Below are positions 17,837-28,159 of a DNA stretch of 64,000 nt, piece by piece. The notes under the pieces are model-generated. The model made no database searches. It was not told the DNA's origin and saw only the letters and a program-made list of their open reading frames with translations. Each line of letters begins with the position of its first letter. Within the stretch, counting starts at the first letter, position 1. Made by a program: the position numbers and the translations under genes. This DNA comes from Chitinophagaceae bacterium (lineage in GTDB: Bacteria > Bacteroidota > Bacteroidia > Chitinophagales > Chitinophagaceae): NCBI GenBank assembly GCA_027489035.1, contig JAIYAN010000015.1:186001-250000 (forward strand). The letters are read 5' to 3'.

Positions 17837-20254
17837 TCACATCAACGCTATATCCAACACTTGCATCATCGTTTTCACATAATGAAATTGAATGCCCGCA
17901 ATAAACTTCGGATTGATTTCTTCTACATCTTTTTCGTTTTGCCAGCACATGATAATTTCCTTTATCCCAGAACGTTTTGCTGCCAATACTTTTTCTTTTA
18001 TGCCACCTACAGGTAATACTTGTCCGCGCAACGTAATTTCGCCCGTCATGGCTAAATATGGTTTTATTTTTCTTCCGGTGAATGCGCTGGCTAATGCTGT
18101 CATCATGGTAATTCCAGCACTTGGGCCATCTTTTGGAACAGCGCCTTCAGGAATATGAATATGTATATTTTGTGTGCTAAATAATGAAGCATCAATTCCC
18201 GCTTTTTTAGCGTTCGCCTGAATCCATGTATAAGCGGTAGAAGCACTTTCCTTCATCACATTACCAAGGTTTCCGGTTAATTTCAATTCGCCTTTTCCTT
18301 CACTAGTTTGCGCTTCAATAAATAAAATATCTCCACCAACATAAGTCCATGCTAGGCCCACGGCTACACCTGGCATATTTGCCATCTTATAGATCTCGTT
18401 ATTGAATTTAGATTTGCCCAATATTTTTTCTACATCTGGAGATGTTATGGTCGCTTTTAATTTCCCTTTTACCACCAATTCTTTGGCTTGATAACGCATA
18501 ATGCTTGCCAACACACGATCTAACTCACGTACACCACTTTCACGCGTATAATCTGTAATGATTTTTTCAACAACAGTATCATTCATTTTGAAACTGTTTT
18601 CTTTCAAACCATGCAATTGTTTTTGCTTCGGAACAAGATGTTGTTTGGCGATTTCAATTTTCTCTTCAATAGCATAACCACTAAGGTCGATGATTTCCAA
18701 ACGGTCTCTTAAAGCAGGTTGTAAATTGTTGATGTTATTTGCGGTTGCAATAAATAATATCTTGCTTAAATCGTATTCCAATTCTAGATAGTTATCATAA
18801 AAAGCATGGTTTTGTTCTGGGTCCAACACTTCAAGCAATGCCGAAGATGGATCACCTCTATGGTCGCTTCCAATTTTATCAATCTCATCCAAAATCATTA
18901 CAGGGTTGCTTGATTTTGTTTTACGAATCGATTGAATAATTCTTCCGGGCATAGCGCCAATATAGGTTTTACGATGTCCGCGAATTTCACTTTCATCATG
19001 CAAACCTCCTAAGCTAACACGAGTATATTTTCTGTTGATGGCAGAAGCAATGCTTTTACCCAAACTTGTTTTACCTATACCTGGAGGTCCAATAAAACAA
19101 AGGATTGGACTTTTCATGTCACCTTTTAATTTCAACACAGCAAGATATTCTAAAATACGCTCTTTGATTTTATCCATACCATAATGGTCTTTGTCTAAAA
19201 TCTTTTTTGCTTTTTTTAAATCATACGTATCAGCTGTATATTCTTCCCAAGGTAAATCCAACAATAAATCGAGGTGATTATAAATGATGGAATAATCTGG
19301 GGTAGAGGGGTGCATCCTTTCAAGCTTTTCTATGCTTTTATTGAACATTTCTTTAGCGGCTACCGTCCATTTTTTTGATTCCGCTTTTTTCATCATTTCT
19401 TTTACTTCAGCTGCATTTTCGCCACCCAATTCATCTTTGATGGCTTTCATTTGCTGTTGTAAAAAATAATCACGTTGTTGCTTATCTAATTCAGCTCGGG
19501 TTTTGTTAGTTACTTTGTTTTTTAGTTCAGCATATTGAAGTTCAGTATGCATCAGGTTCATCAACAATTCGCCACGTTCTTTTATTTCGTTGATTTCTAA
19601 AAGTTGTTGCTTTTGTTTTAGATCACAGTTTAAATTACTGCTAACGAAATGTATGAGAAAAGACGGATTTTCTATATTTTTTAAAATGATAGCCGCTTCG
19701 CTCGGTAAGTTTGGCGAAAGCCCTACAATTTGAGAAGCCAAATCTTTGATGCTGCTAATCATGGCATCAAATCCAGGATCAGCCACCATCTTTGTTTCGG
19801 CCAACAAACTAATTTTTGCTTTAAAATAAGGTTCTTCAGAAGTGATTTGAACCAAATTAAAACGTTTTTTGCCTTGAATGATAACGGTTGTTCCGCCATC
19901 AGGCATTTTAATCAGCTTTACAATTTTAGCTACTGTACCAATGGATTCTAAATCACTCGGAATAGGTTCTTCAATGGTGCTGTCTTTTTGAGCAATAACA
20001 CCAACGAGTTTATCTGTTTTATACGCTTCTGTAACGGCTTTAATGCTTTTATCTCTACCAACTGTAATCGGAATAACCACTCCAGGGAAGAGCACGGTAT
20101 TTCTTAGCGCTAAAATTGGAAGTTCGTCGGGTATTGGTTGGTCATCAACACTGGTATCTTCTTCATTAAGGGGGATTATAGGCATAAACTCCATTTCATC
20201 TTCACCACTATTCAAAAACATATTTTTATTCATATAGAAAATTAAAAAAAACAA
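17837..20254 (-). CDS. lon: ATP-dependent protease La (Lon); true start probably internal (Met at about 20230)
   Basis: 805 aa; LAN domain; GPPGIGKTSLGKSIA Walker A; PKDGPSAGITMMTAL catalytic Ser; TGEITLRGQVLPVGGIKEK. Confidence 0.97.
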   Translation of the reverse strand: MFFLIFYMNKNMFLNSGEDEMEFMPIIPLNEEDTSVDDQPIPDELPILALRNTVLFPGVVIPITVGRDKSIKAVTEAYKTDKLVGVIAQKDSTIEEPIPSDLESIGTVAKIVKLIKMPDGGTTVIIQGKKRFNLVQITSEEPYFKAKISLLAETKMVADPGFDAMISSIKDLASQIVGLSPNLPSEAAIILKNIENPSFLIHFVSSNLNCDLKQKQQLLEINEIKERGELLMNLMHTELQYAELKNKVTNKTRAELDKQQRDYFLQQQMKAIKDELGGENAAEVKEMMKKAESKKWTVAAKEMFNKSIEKLERMHPSTPDYSIIYNHLDLLLDLPWEEYTADTYDLKKAKKILDKDHYGMDKIKERILEYLAVLKLKGDMKSPILCFIGPPGIGKTSLGKSIASAINRKYTRVSLGGLHDESEIRGHRKTYIGAMPGRIIQSIRKTKSSNPVMILDEIDKIGSDHRGDPSSALLEVLDPEQNHAFYDNYLELEYDLSKILFIATANNINNLQPALRDRLEIIDLSGYAIEEKIEIAKQHLVPKQKQLHGLKENSFKMNDTVVEKIITDYTRESGVRELDRVLASIMRYQAKELVVKGKLKATITSPDVEKILGKSKFNNEIYKMANMPGVAVGLAWTYVGGDILFIEAQTSEGKGELKLTGNLGNVMKESASTAYTWIQANAKKAGIDASLFSTQNIHIHIPEGAVPKDGPSAGITMMTALASAFTGRKIKPYLAMTGEITLRGQVLPVGGIKEKVLAAKRSGIKEIIMCWQNEKDVEEINPKFIAGIQFHYVKTMMQVLDIALM

Positions 20255-20417
20255 TAAGTCGACAAATTTAATCAGAATATCCTGAAATTCTAAATGGAAG
20301 TGAAAAGTAAAAATTTAAAAATCAAAATTCAAAAATTCAATCTGAGTACAAAACGATTTATACCATCTGACTACATAAACTTTTTTACTTTTTACTTTTG
20401 AATTTTTAATTATTTTT

Positions 20418-21254
20418 TTAATCTTTTGGAGCATCTGCACCTTCCGAAACTTCTGCCCAGGTTTCGAAATCATGCTTTAGCTCTTCAAGTTTTAATCGAG
20501 CTCCTTTTAAAGCACCGGCGCCAAGCAATAATCTTAAAGGTGGGTTTTCTACTTCAGTAATCATAATCATTGCTTTAGCGGCACGAACTGGATCGCCAGG
20601 TTGATTGCCACTGCTTTTTCTGATATCGCCCATATTTTTACGTGCAGTTAGTTCGTAGTCATCAATTTTTATTTGTGTGTCATTTGCCGAACGACCAGCC
20701 CAATCGGTACGGAATCCACTTGGTGCAATTATGGTTACTTTTATGCCTAAAGGAGCAACTTCTTTGAATAAAGCTTCACTTAATCCGTCAACTGCATATT
20801 TAGTAGCATTATAATAACCAACACCTGGGAAAGAGCGTAAACCTCCAATAGAAGCCACATTCAAAATATGCCCGGATTTTTGTTTACGCATAAATGGCAA
20901 TACTTCCTGAATCATGTTTCCAAGTCCAAATACATTTATGTCAAACATATTCCTTACGGCATCATCTTCACTTTCTTCAACTGCACCAAAATAACCAACG
21001 CCTGCATTATTCACCAAAACATCAATGCTTCCCAATTTCTCTTTTGTCAATTTTACAGCGTCAGTAATTTGTTGTTTGTTGGTTACATCTAAAGTAACGG
21101 CCAACGCTAAATCGGGATATTTTTCAATGATGTCTGAAACGTCTTTTGTATTTCTAGATGCAACTGCTACGTGATGTCCTTGCGCTAATGCTTCCAACGC
21201 CAATGCACGTCCAAATCCTGTTGAACATCCAGTGATAAGCCAATTTTTTTTCAT
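20418..21254 (-). CDS. SDR-family oxidoreductase
   Basis: 278 aa; ITGCSTGFGRALA, NNAGVGYFG, YNATKYAVDGLSEAL. Confidence 0.92.
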   Translation of the reverse strand: MKKNWLITGCSTGFGRALALEALAQGHHVAVASRNTKDVSDIIEKYPDLALAVTLDVTNKQQITDAVKLTKEKLGSIDVLVNNAGVGYFGAVEESEDDAVRNMFDINVFGLGNMIQEVLPFMRKQKSGHILNVASIGGLRSFPGVGYYNATKYAVDGLSEALFKEVAPLGIKVTIIAPSGFRTDWAGRSANDTQIKIDDYELTARKNMGDIRKSSGNQPGDPVRAAKAMIMITEVENPPLRLLLGAGALKGARLKLEELKHDFETWAEVSEGADAPKD

Positions 21255-21288
21255 GATTATTATTTTGCGATGAGTTTTTAATTAAGAT

Positions 21289-22443
21289 TTATTTCCAAGT
21301 TGCATTCAAACCGGTATAACCATTGATGTAGAAATTATTTGTTGGTTTGTTTTTTTTCAAATAAATGCCATGTTTCATATAGATAGCAATTGTGCCGCCT
21401 TCAGCACTTCCAAATGCCACAGGAATTCCTGGTCCGTAAATTTTAATCATAGCAATTTCTGCAGGTATTATATCTTGCAAAAGTTCGGGCTCTGCTCTTA
21501 TTTCATTAATAAAAATATCTGTACGACGCTTTCGCCAGACCAATTCCTCAGTACCTTCATCTGATGTTTTTATGCTTAAACCAGGAACTTTGAAAGTAAG
21601 AAAATTCAGTAAATTATTTGCATTGGCAATTTCATCAGATGTTAAACCATCAATTACAGTTCCATCAACACCTGAAAACATACCAGACACATTTTCTTTT
21701 TGATAATCGTCTAATATTTTTTTTGATTTTGAGTTTACGATTACTGCTGGCATTATGGTTTTATATAGGTTGTCTGTTTTACTAAATTGATAATTAGTTG
21801 GAATTGGATTTTGTATGGTTGATGAATCTATTTCATTTTTAATGGTGATGAAATTGGTGATGCTATCTTCCACTTTATAACTGGAATCTAAATCATTAAT
21901 AAATTCAATTTGCATTTCTGCACCTTTATGCGAAGGCCTAGAAAAAAATATATGTGCAGAATCTTGAAACAACATACATTCACTGATGAAAGACTTATCA
22001 ATATCTAGCGGTAATAAACCTGAAACAATATCTTTATCTTTTGAAAGCAAAATATAATTAACCATATTGTCTTTTTTCTCAGGGTTTTTAAGTTTGCCTT
22101 TTATCCTAAAAAAATTTCGCTGCATCATAAAGTTGAATGCATAATTGCCCGGTTTTAATGTTGAGTCAATTTTTAAACTAGCATTTAGATTACCATTCAA
22201 CAAAGGGTATTTATAATGCCATTTTCTTCCTGTTGTAATTTCTTCAATCCATAAATGAACGGATGCTGTTTTTATTGATTTAAAACTATCGGCAAGATTG
22301 ATATCGAAATTAAGGGTGTCTCCATTTTTTACCACATTATTATTGAATGAAGCAATCATTTTGGGATTGTTTTGAGCAACACATTGGTTCGTAAAATGGG
22401 TTATAAAAATAGAAGTAAAGAAAATGAAAAAGGTTTTATTCAT
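21289..22443 (-). CDS. Secreted protein ending in a TonB-receptor-plug-like domain without a beta-barrel
   Basis: 384 aa; signal peptide; ANNLLNFLTFKVPGLSIKTSDEGTEELVWRKRRTDIFINEIRAEPELLQDIIPAEIAMIKIYGPGIPVAFGSAEGGTIAIYMKHG resembles SusC/TonB plugs, then ends about 20 aa later. Confidence 0.75.
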   Translation of the reverse strand: MNKTFFIFFTSIFITHFTNQCVAQNNPKMIASFNNNVVKNGDTLNFDINLADSFKSIKTASVHLWIEEITTGRKWHYKYPLLNGNLNASLKIDSTLKPGNYAFNFMMQRNFFRIKGKLKNPEKKDNMVNYILLSKDKDIVSGLLPLDIDKSFISECMLFQDSAHIFFSRPSHKGAEMQIEFINDLDSSYKVEDSITNFITIKNEIDSSTIQNPIPTNYQFSKTDNLYKTIMPAVIVNSKSKKILDDYQKENVSGMFSGVDGTVIDGLTSDEIANANNLLNFLTFKVPGLSIKTSDEGTEELVWRKRRTDIFINEIRAEPELLQDIIPAEIAMIKIYGPGIPVAFGSAEGGTIAIYMKHGIYLKKNKPTNNFYINGYTGLNATWK

Positions 22444-22714
22444 AGTGTGAAATTAAATCAAAGAAATGGTTTAGAATTAAAAAGAAAAAGGGTTTAAAGT
22501 TTAATGGTTTAATTCGCTACGCTGGTTTAATGGGTTAAGGATGATCGACAATTTGTATTTTTTCTTCCTCCGACAGTTTAACTGATCTGCTAGTAAAATT
22601 ATTGGAAAAGCGTGTCTTTGTAAAATATGTATTTCATCTATTTATTTCAAAAAGTTCAAATTGGAAAATACTTTCAAACTTAAACTCTTAAACCTGCGAA
22701 GCAATTTTAACTTC

Positions 22715-22752
22715 AAAAAAAATCCCGGATACCAAAGGCACCGGGATTTTTT
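22715..22752 (-). terminator. Rho-independent-type terminator downstream of the metallopeptidase
   Basis: AAAAAAAATCCCGG...CCGGGATTTTTT. Confidence 0.85.
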
Positions 22753-22772
22753 AAAAAGTATTGATGAAGAAA

Positions 22773-25700
22773 TTATGGTTTAATAACCACTTTGCCAGAT
22801 TGTAATCTAACGCCTGAAGCATCAGTTAAATCAACAAAGTAAACACCACTTCCAACGTTTTTCAAAATAACATCCATTCTTCCAAAAGTTGTTCCTGGAG
22901 CAAATGATTGTTTGTAAACTCTTGATCCTTTACCATCATAGATAGTAATGCTTAATGGATAGCTTTCGCCATTGAATTTATCATTAAATCTAACTTGGAA
23001 AGTACCTTTGTTTGGATTTGGATAGATAAATAAGATGTCTGAAGCAGAATCTTTAACAGTAATTGAATTGATAGAAGTTGATTCGCAGAATCCATCGATT
23101 GCTGCAGTTGCTTTATACGTTCCTAAACCATCTATATCTACAACAATTGATTGAGCAGTTTGACCTGTCAACAATACGTTGTTTTTATACCATTGGTAAG
23201 TTGTATTTGGAGCAGAAGGTGTAACGTTTGCTGTTAATGTAGCCGTTAATCCTGGGAACAAACTTGGGTTGTTTGGAACTGATGTAATGGTTACACGTGG
23301 CAATGGATTTGCAGTAACATCAATAGTTGTTGTGCTCGTACATCCTTGAGTGTTAGTTCCTACTACAGTAAATGTGTTTACTAAAGAAGTTCCAGGGTTA
23401 GCTGGGTTAACAGTTGGATTTACAGTAACAGTTCCGCCTGTTAAGTTCCCTGGAGTCCAATTGTATGTAGAAGCTCCAGTAGCTGTTAATACTGCAGGAG
23501 ATCCTGTACAAACGTTAGTTAAATTTGAGGTTGCAGCTACAACCGGAGTTGGATTAACAACTAGAGTTGCAACATTTGATGTTACAGAACCAGGACAAGA
23601 ACCTGCAGATACTGTTGCAATAACACGATAGCGATTGTTGCTTAATGTTAATGCAGGAGCAGTAATGCTGTAGTTTCTATTTGTTGCGCCAGTGATCGCA
23701 GTCCAAGTTGTTCCTCCGTCAGTACTTACTTCCCATTGGTAAGTAACACCAACACCTGATGCATTAGATGTAAAGTTTGCATTTTGTCCAAAACAAACTG
23801 TTGTATTATTTGGTTGTGCCGTTATTGCAGTAGGAGCAGTTACAGACAAAGTAGCCACTGATGAAGTTGTTACACCACATTGTGTTGAAACAATTACTTT
23901 GTATCTGTTATTGTTTAAATTGGCTGCTACAGATGCAATTGTATAAGTATCCGTATTAGCACCAATGATATCACTATAAGTTGCACCACCATTTGTACTC
24001 TCTTGCCATTGATAAGAAACACCTGGAGTAGGAGATGCAACAGTAAATGCTACAGATGTTGTAGCACAAGCACTGATGTTGGTTGGTTGTGTTGTAATGC
24101 TTGGTACATCTGTTGGTGACAAAATAAATGACAATACTCTTGTTTGAACTACAGCACCTGCAGTACCTGTTACCGTAATATTATATGTACCCGTATTTAA
24201 ACCACTGATATTATTTAAAGTTACTACTGTGCTGTTACCTGGCACAACGTTGTTATCGCTAAATGTAACAGTTGTTCCAGCTGGATTTCCTGTTGCAGTG
24301 TAAACAATTGGTGTTAAAAAGTTTTGTATTGAAACAGAACCTAAAGTAGTGCTTGCTGAAGTAGCAACGCCACAAGTAACAGATGCTGCTGCAGGGTTAT
24401 CAAATGAAAAACCAGGTAAAGCTTCTGTTATGGTGAAATTTGTATTTGAAATATCAAAGAAGATATTTCCTACCGCTTCTACTTTGATACGAGCAGTTGT
24501 AGTTGCTGCATTGGGAAGAGATACAGTTTCAGTACCATCATTTGGTGTACTTTCTGCCAATACATATGGCCATGTAAAACCACCATCTGTTGATAAAGAT
24601 ATTTTTACGTTTGCACAACTAACCGGAGCTAAATCACTTCCGTTTACAGACCATGTAATGTTTTGAGATGTTAATCCACCCCAGTTTACGGCAGTGTTTG
24701 GAACACTTACCGCAAATGGTCCTGCTGTTCCATTTACAGTTACAGTCATATCTGTAAATTGAGTTTGTCCAACTTTTATTGGAGCAGTAGAACTATATGG
24801 CGCATTATCTCTAACAGTTAATCTGAAATTCAATGTTCTAGCTACTGAACTTAATGCCTCAATGGTAATTCCTGCATCTCCACCAGCTAAAGGCCCTGTC
24901 GTTAATCCACCTGTTAAAACCGTTGCCAATTGTGGACAAATTCTTGTTGGTGATGCAGTTGGTTTGAATGACAACCAGTTTGGACCTGATGTTTTTGTTT
25001 GACTAGCTCTACTGTTTGCACCTGATACGGTTGAATTGTCATTTTGCTCCCAGCAATACGTTAACGCATCTCCGTCAGCATCAGTTGCAGATCCTGTTAA
25101 TGCAAAAGGTGTGCTAAAAGGAATAATGTAATTTGAAATCGGTGCAATTACTGGAGTAGCATTTGTACCGGTTAAACTTGTTGTAATCGGACAAGTTTTA
25201 GTAGCCAAATTTGCTTGAATTTGAGCAATTGAAGTTTGATGATAAATATCGATTGAGTGAGGTGCTACGTCTTGGGCTGTAATACCTGCATATCCCATAA
25301 TGGTTATACCAGAACCTACTTCTTTATTAACACCAGCACCTTCTAATGACATAGAAAAAGTGTGGTTAGCACCAAGTTGGTGACCAACTTCATGTACTAC
25401 GTAATCAATATCAAAATTATCTCCTTGAGGAATACCATCAGCTGGAGAAGTAATTGCACTTCCTTTTCCATTGTTACATACACAACCAATACAACCTGCA
25501 TTTCCACCACCGCCAGATGCTCCAAACATGTGTCCAATATCATAATTGGCCTCTCCAATTATTGTAGTAAGTGTTGTTTGTAGTTGATTATTCCATTGTC
25601 CCATTGTAGTGTATGGATCAGTTGAAGCTACATAATAAATTACTTGAGTACTAGCATCGATTAAGTTCAAATGCAAAGCAAGGTCTTTTTCATAACAACC

Positions 25701-26432
25701 ATTACAACGTGTAAGCGTTGCATTGTAAGCTGCCAAAACCAAACCAACTTGTGCGCTACTTGTAGCACCAAAATAATTAGAATATTCTGCGTTACAAGAT
25801 TGTGCCAAACGCATTGTTTTTAAATCGCCGGTTGATCTTGAGGTTAAACCTAAATTTGAAACATGAGCATTAATGCCTTCTGCTAAATTTTGCTCTGGTG
25901 TAGAACAAGTCCATGGCAATTGTCCTTTCTTTCTGTTTGAATTAAAAACTGCATAAACAGTATGGTCTTGAGAATATGGCTCAATAAATTCATTTGGCTT
26001 GTCTGTTCTGAAAACCATAGTTTGAATCCCTTGAGGAGAGAAACTTAATTTTAAAGTTGCATATTTATCTGTTAATCCTTTACCAGAGAAAGCCCTGATC
26101 ATAGGAAATCTTGCTTGTAATGCTGCATCAAAATTAGACGATTCAAATACTTCAAACTGCTCGAATTCGCCAGATGCATTTGGTAAAGAAATTACAACAC
26201 TGTGCGATGTTGAATTGTCTACTACTTTAAACAATTCTTGTTGCATCATTTCAGCGTTCAAATCAAATAATTTGAATTCAGTTGGAAATGATAATCTAGC
26301 CACAGCTTTGTCTGTTGTGATTTTGCTTAAACTAGTGTGTGCTGTCCAAGCATTTTTTTGTTGTGCAAAGATGCTTAATGATGTGCTCATCATAAAAATC
26401 AATGCAAAGCTTAATTTGTAAAATTGTTTCAT
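22773..26432 (-). CDS. Reprolysin-like (M12B-type) metallopeptidase with T9SS C-terminal sorting domain
   Basis: 1219 aa; HEVGHQLGANHTFS (HExxHxxGxxH); Ig-like repeats; C-terminal LFIYPNPNKGTFQVRF...GVYFVDLTDASGVRLQSGKVVIKP. Confidence 0.92.
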   Translation of the reverse strand: MKQFYKLSFALIFMMSTSLSIFAQQKNAWTAHTSLSKITTDKAVARLSFPTEFKLFDLNAEMMQQELFKVVDNSTSHSVVISLPNASGEFEQFEVFESSNFDAALQARFPMIRAFSGKGLTDKYATLKLSFSPQGIQTMVFRTDKPNEFIEPYSQDHTVYAVFNSNRKKGQLPWTCSTPEQNLAEGINAHVSNLGLTSRSTGDLKTMRLAQSCNAEYSNYFGATSSAQVGLVLAAYNATLTRCNGCYEKDLALHLNLIDASTQVIYYVASTDPYTTMGQWNNQLQTTLTTIIGEANYDIGHMFGASGGGGNAGCIGCVCNNGKGSAITSPADGIPQGDNFDIDYVVHEVGHQLGANHTFSMSLEGAGVNKEVGSGITIMGYAGITAQDVAPHSIDIYHQTSIAQIQANLATKTCPITTSLTGTNATPVIAPISNYIIPFSTPFALTGSATDADGDALTYCWEQNDNSTVSGANSRASQTKTSGPNWLSFKPTASPTRICPQLATVLTGGLTTGPLAGGDAGITIEALSSVARTLNFRLTVRDNAPYSSTAPIKVGQTQFTDMTVTVNGTAGPFAVSVPNTAVNWGGLTSQNITWSVNGSDLAPVSCANVKISLSTDGGFTWPYVLAESTPNDGTETVSLPNAATTTARIKVEAVGNIFFDISNTNFTITEALPGFSFDNPAAASVTCGVATSASTTLGSVSIQNFLTPIVYTATGNPAGTTVTFSDNNVVPGNSTVVTLNNISGLNTGTYNITVTGTAGAVVQTRVLSFILSPTDVPSITTQPTNISACATTSVAFTVASPTPGVSYQWQESTNGGATYSDIIGANTDTYTIASVAANLNNNRYKVIVSTQCGVTTSSVATLSVTAPTAITAQPNNTTVCFGQNANFTSNASGVGVTYQWEVSTDGGTTWTAITGATNRNYSITAPALTLSNNRYRVIATVSAGSCPGSVTSNVATLVVNPTPVVAATSNLTNVCTGSPAVLTATGASTYNWTPGNLTGGTVTVNPTVNPANPGTSLVNTFTVVGTNTQGCTSTTTIDVTANPLPRVTITSVPNNPSLFPGLTATLTANVTPSAPNTTYQWYKNNVLLTGQTAQSIVVDIDGLGTYKATAAIDGFCESTSINSITVKDSASDILFIYPNPNKGTFQVRFNDKFNGESYPLSITIYDGKGSRVYKQSFAPGTTFGRMDVILKNVGSGVYFVDLTDASGVRLQSGKVVIKP

Positions 26433-26607
26433 TGTTTTTTTTTAGTTTTTATTTAAACAGGAATAAATCCGATTACCAGTGATTGAATGTTTCTTTTAAG
26501 TTATTTTTTCATTGTAAAAAATGACTAGTGTCAAATGTATTAATAATTATAACTCCTTCCAAAATTGGTTCAGTTTTTTTATTTTTATAATAAAAAAAAA
26601 TAATTTG

Positions 26608-27372
26608 TTATATAGTCAACATTTTTATGATGTTTTTTGAAATCTTACTGGCTACATGTGCAACAAAATCTGCGAAATCAATAGGGGCATTGGAGTTAGC
26701 GCCATCAGAAATTACTCGAATGGTAATAAAAGGAATGTTGAACTCAAAGCAAATTTGTGCTACCGCGGCGCCTTCCATTTCTACACAAAACAAATCTGGG
26801 AAATGTTTGATAAGGTTTTCACGCGTTGTTTCATTCGATATAAATTGATCACCACTTGCAATATCACCAATGTGTACTTGTTGATTTTGTAAAATTGAAG
26901 TATATGTTGGATGCGCATTATCATAAAGTAACTTATTTTCAATTGCACCCTTTAACTTTTCATAAGCATCGTTTATTAAACAAATATCTGCTTCAAAATG
27001 ATCTATATCCAGCATTGGAATTTCAAACTGTTTTATAAATGGTCGAGCATCCATATCGTGTTGATAGAATTTTTTTCCAATTACAACATCGCCGATATTA
27101 AGTTTTTCACTAATCGCGCCAGCAACTCCTGTAAAAATCAGTTGATTGATGTTAAATAAATTGATTAAAGTAGCAACTGTGCTAGCGGCTGCCACTTTTC
27201 CCCATCTCGAAAAAACGAGTACTACGTTTGTATTATTGATTTTCCCTTTGTGGTAGGTTCTCATGCCAATATGATGTTCGGTAACATCAGTCATAAGTTC
27301 TAGTACACCGGCAATTTCTTCGGGCATTGCACCCATAATGCCAATTATTCTGTTGTCAGATTGTGTTATCAT
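26608..27372 (-). CDS. mtnN: 5'-methylthioadenosine/S-adenosylhomocysteine nucleosidase
   Basis: 254 aa; IGIMGAMPEEIAGV; FTGVAGAI; CVEMEGAAVAQICF; RVISDGAN. Confidence 0.93.
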   Translation of the reverse strand: MITQSDNRIIGIMGAMPEEIAGVLELMTDVTEHHIGMRTYHKGKINNTNVVLVFSRWGKVAAASTVATLINLFNINQLIFTGVAGAISEKLNIGDVVIGKKFYQHDMDARPFIKQFEIPMLDIDHFEADICLINDAYEKLKGAIENKLLYDNAHPTYTSILQNQQVHIGDIASGDQFISNETTRENLIKHFPDLFCVEMEGAAVAQICFEFNIPFITIRVISDGANSNAPIDFADFVAHVASKISKNIIKMLTI

Positions 27373-28031
27373 AAATATTTTTCTCCCATAATTCTACTGC
27401 GAATGGCAGTTGCTGGAACGCCATATATAACTTGATTGTCTTCAAAATTTTTAAGCACCAAAGCACCGCCACCAATTACGCCATGTGCACCAATTTGCAC
27501 GCCATGTTTTATGGTAGCGCTGATTCCAACAGAGGTGAAATTGCCAATAGAAACATTTCCACCAGTTGTAGCATTCGGGGCCAAACTTGCAAATGCACCC
27601 AAATAACCATCATGATCCATACTTGCTTTTGTGTTTATTATCGTAAAATTCTCAATGCTGGAATCGCTGTTTACAATTGCTCCTGCCATAATGCAAACGC
27701 CATCACCTATTTTTACACCTTTTGCAATTTGAGCCGAAGGATGTATTAATGTGGCAAATTTGATGAACGGATTTAATGTCGAAATTTTGTCTTTAACCAA
27801 ATGTCGTATCCAATTATCACCTATGGCAATAAATAAATACACATCATTGTAAATGGATTCCGATAAAATGGATTCATCGCCCAAAATACCATAACCCAAA
27901 ACTTTTTTTTCAAGATTGGGATTGCTTTCTATTAAACCCAAAAGTTCATATTTGTCTTGCTTTTCAACAATATCAATAATTACTTTAGCATGTCCAGAAG
28001 CGCCAATGATGATGAGTTTTTCTTTTTTCAT
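27369..28031 (-). CDS. NeuD/PglD-type left-handed beta-helix acetyltransferase
   Basis: 220 aa; IIGASGHAKVIIDI; hexapeptide repeats IGDGVCIMAGAIVNSDSSIENFTIINTKASMDHDGYLG; 4-nt overlap with mtnN. Confidence 0.9.
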   Translation of the reverse strand: MKKEKLIIIGASGHAKVIIDIVEKQDKYELLGLIESNPNLEKKVLGYGILGDESILSESIYNDVYLFIAIGDNWIRHLVKDKISTLNPFIKFATLIHPSAQIAKGVKIGDGVCIMAGAIVNSDSSIENFTIINTKASMDHDGYLGAFASLAPNATTGGNVSIGNFTSVGISATIKHGVQIGAHGVIGGGALVLKNFEDNQVIYGVPATAIRSRIMGEKYL

Positions 28032-28159
28032 GAAAAAATATTGGGTTTAAAAATACATAAGTTTTATCATTACCATTCAAAAATCATTTTACCAAATAGC
28101 TGATGCGAAAGCCGTAAATTGGTATAAATTGCAAACAAATAAAAACCACCCCGAATTTT

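Noticed and set aside
20295-20415. Long inverted repeat between lon and the SDR gene
   Set aside because: A/T-rich AAAAGTAAAAA/CTTTTTACTTTT text is imperfect and partly explained by base composition and the AAAATTC repeat family; not convincing as a distinct element.
23350-24666. Plus-strand ORFs of 93 and 105 aa inside the metallopeptidase
   Set aside because: Antisense to a strongly supported CDS with repetitive Ig-like regions; no independent motif.
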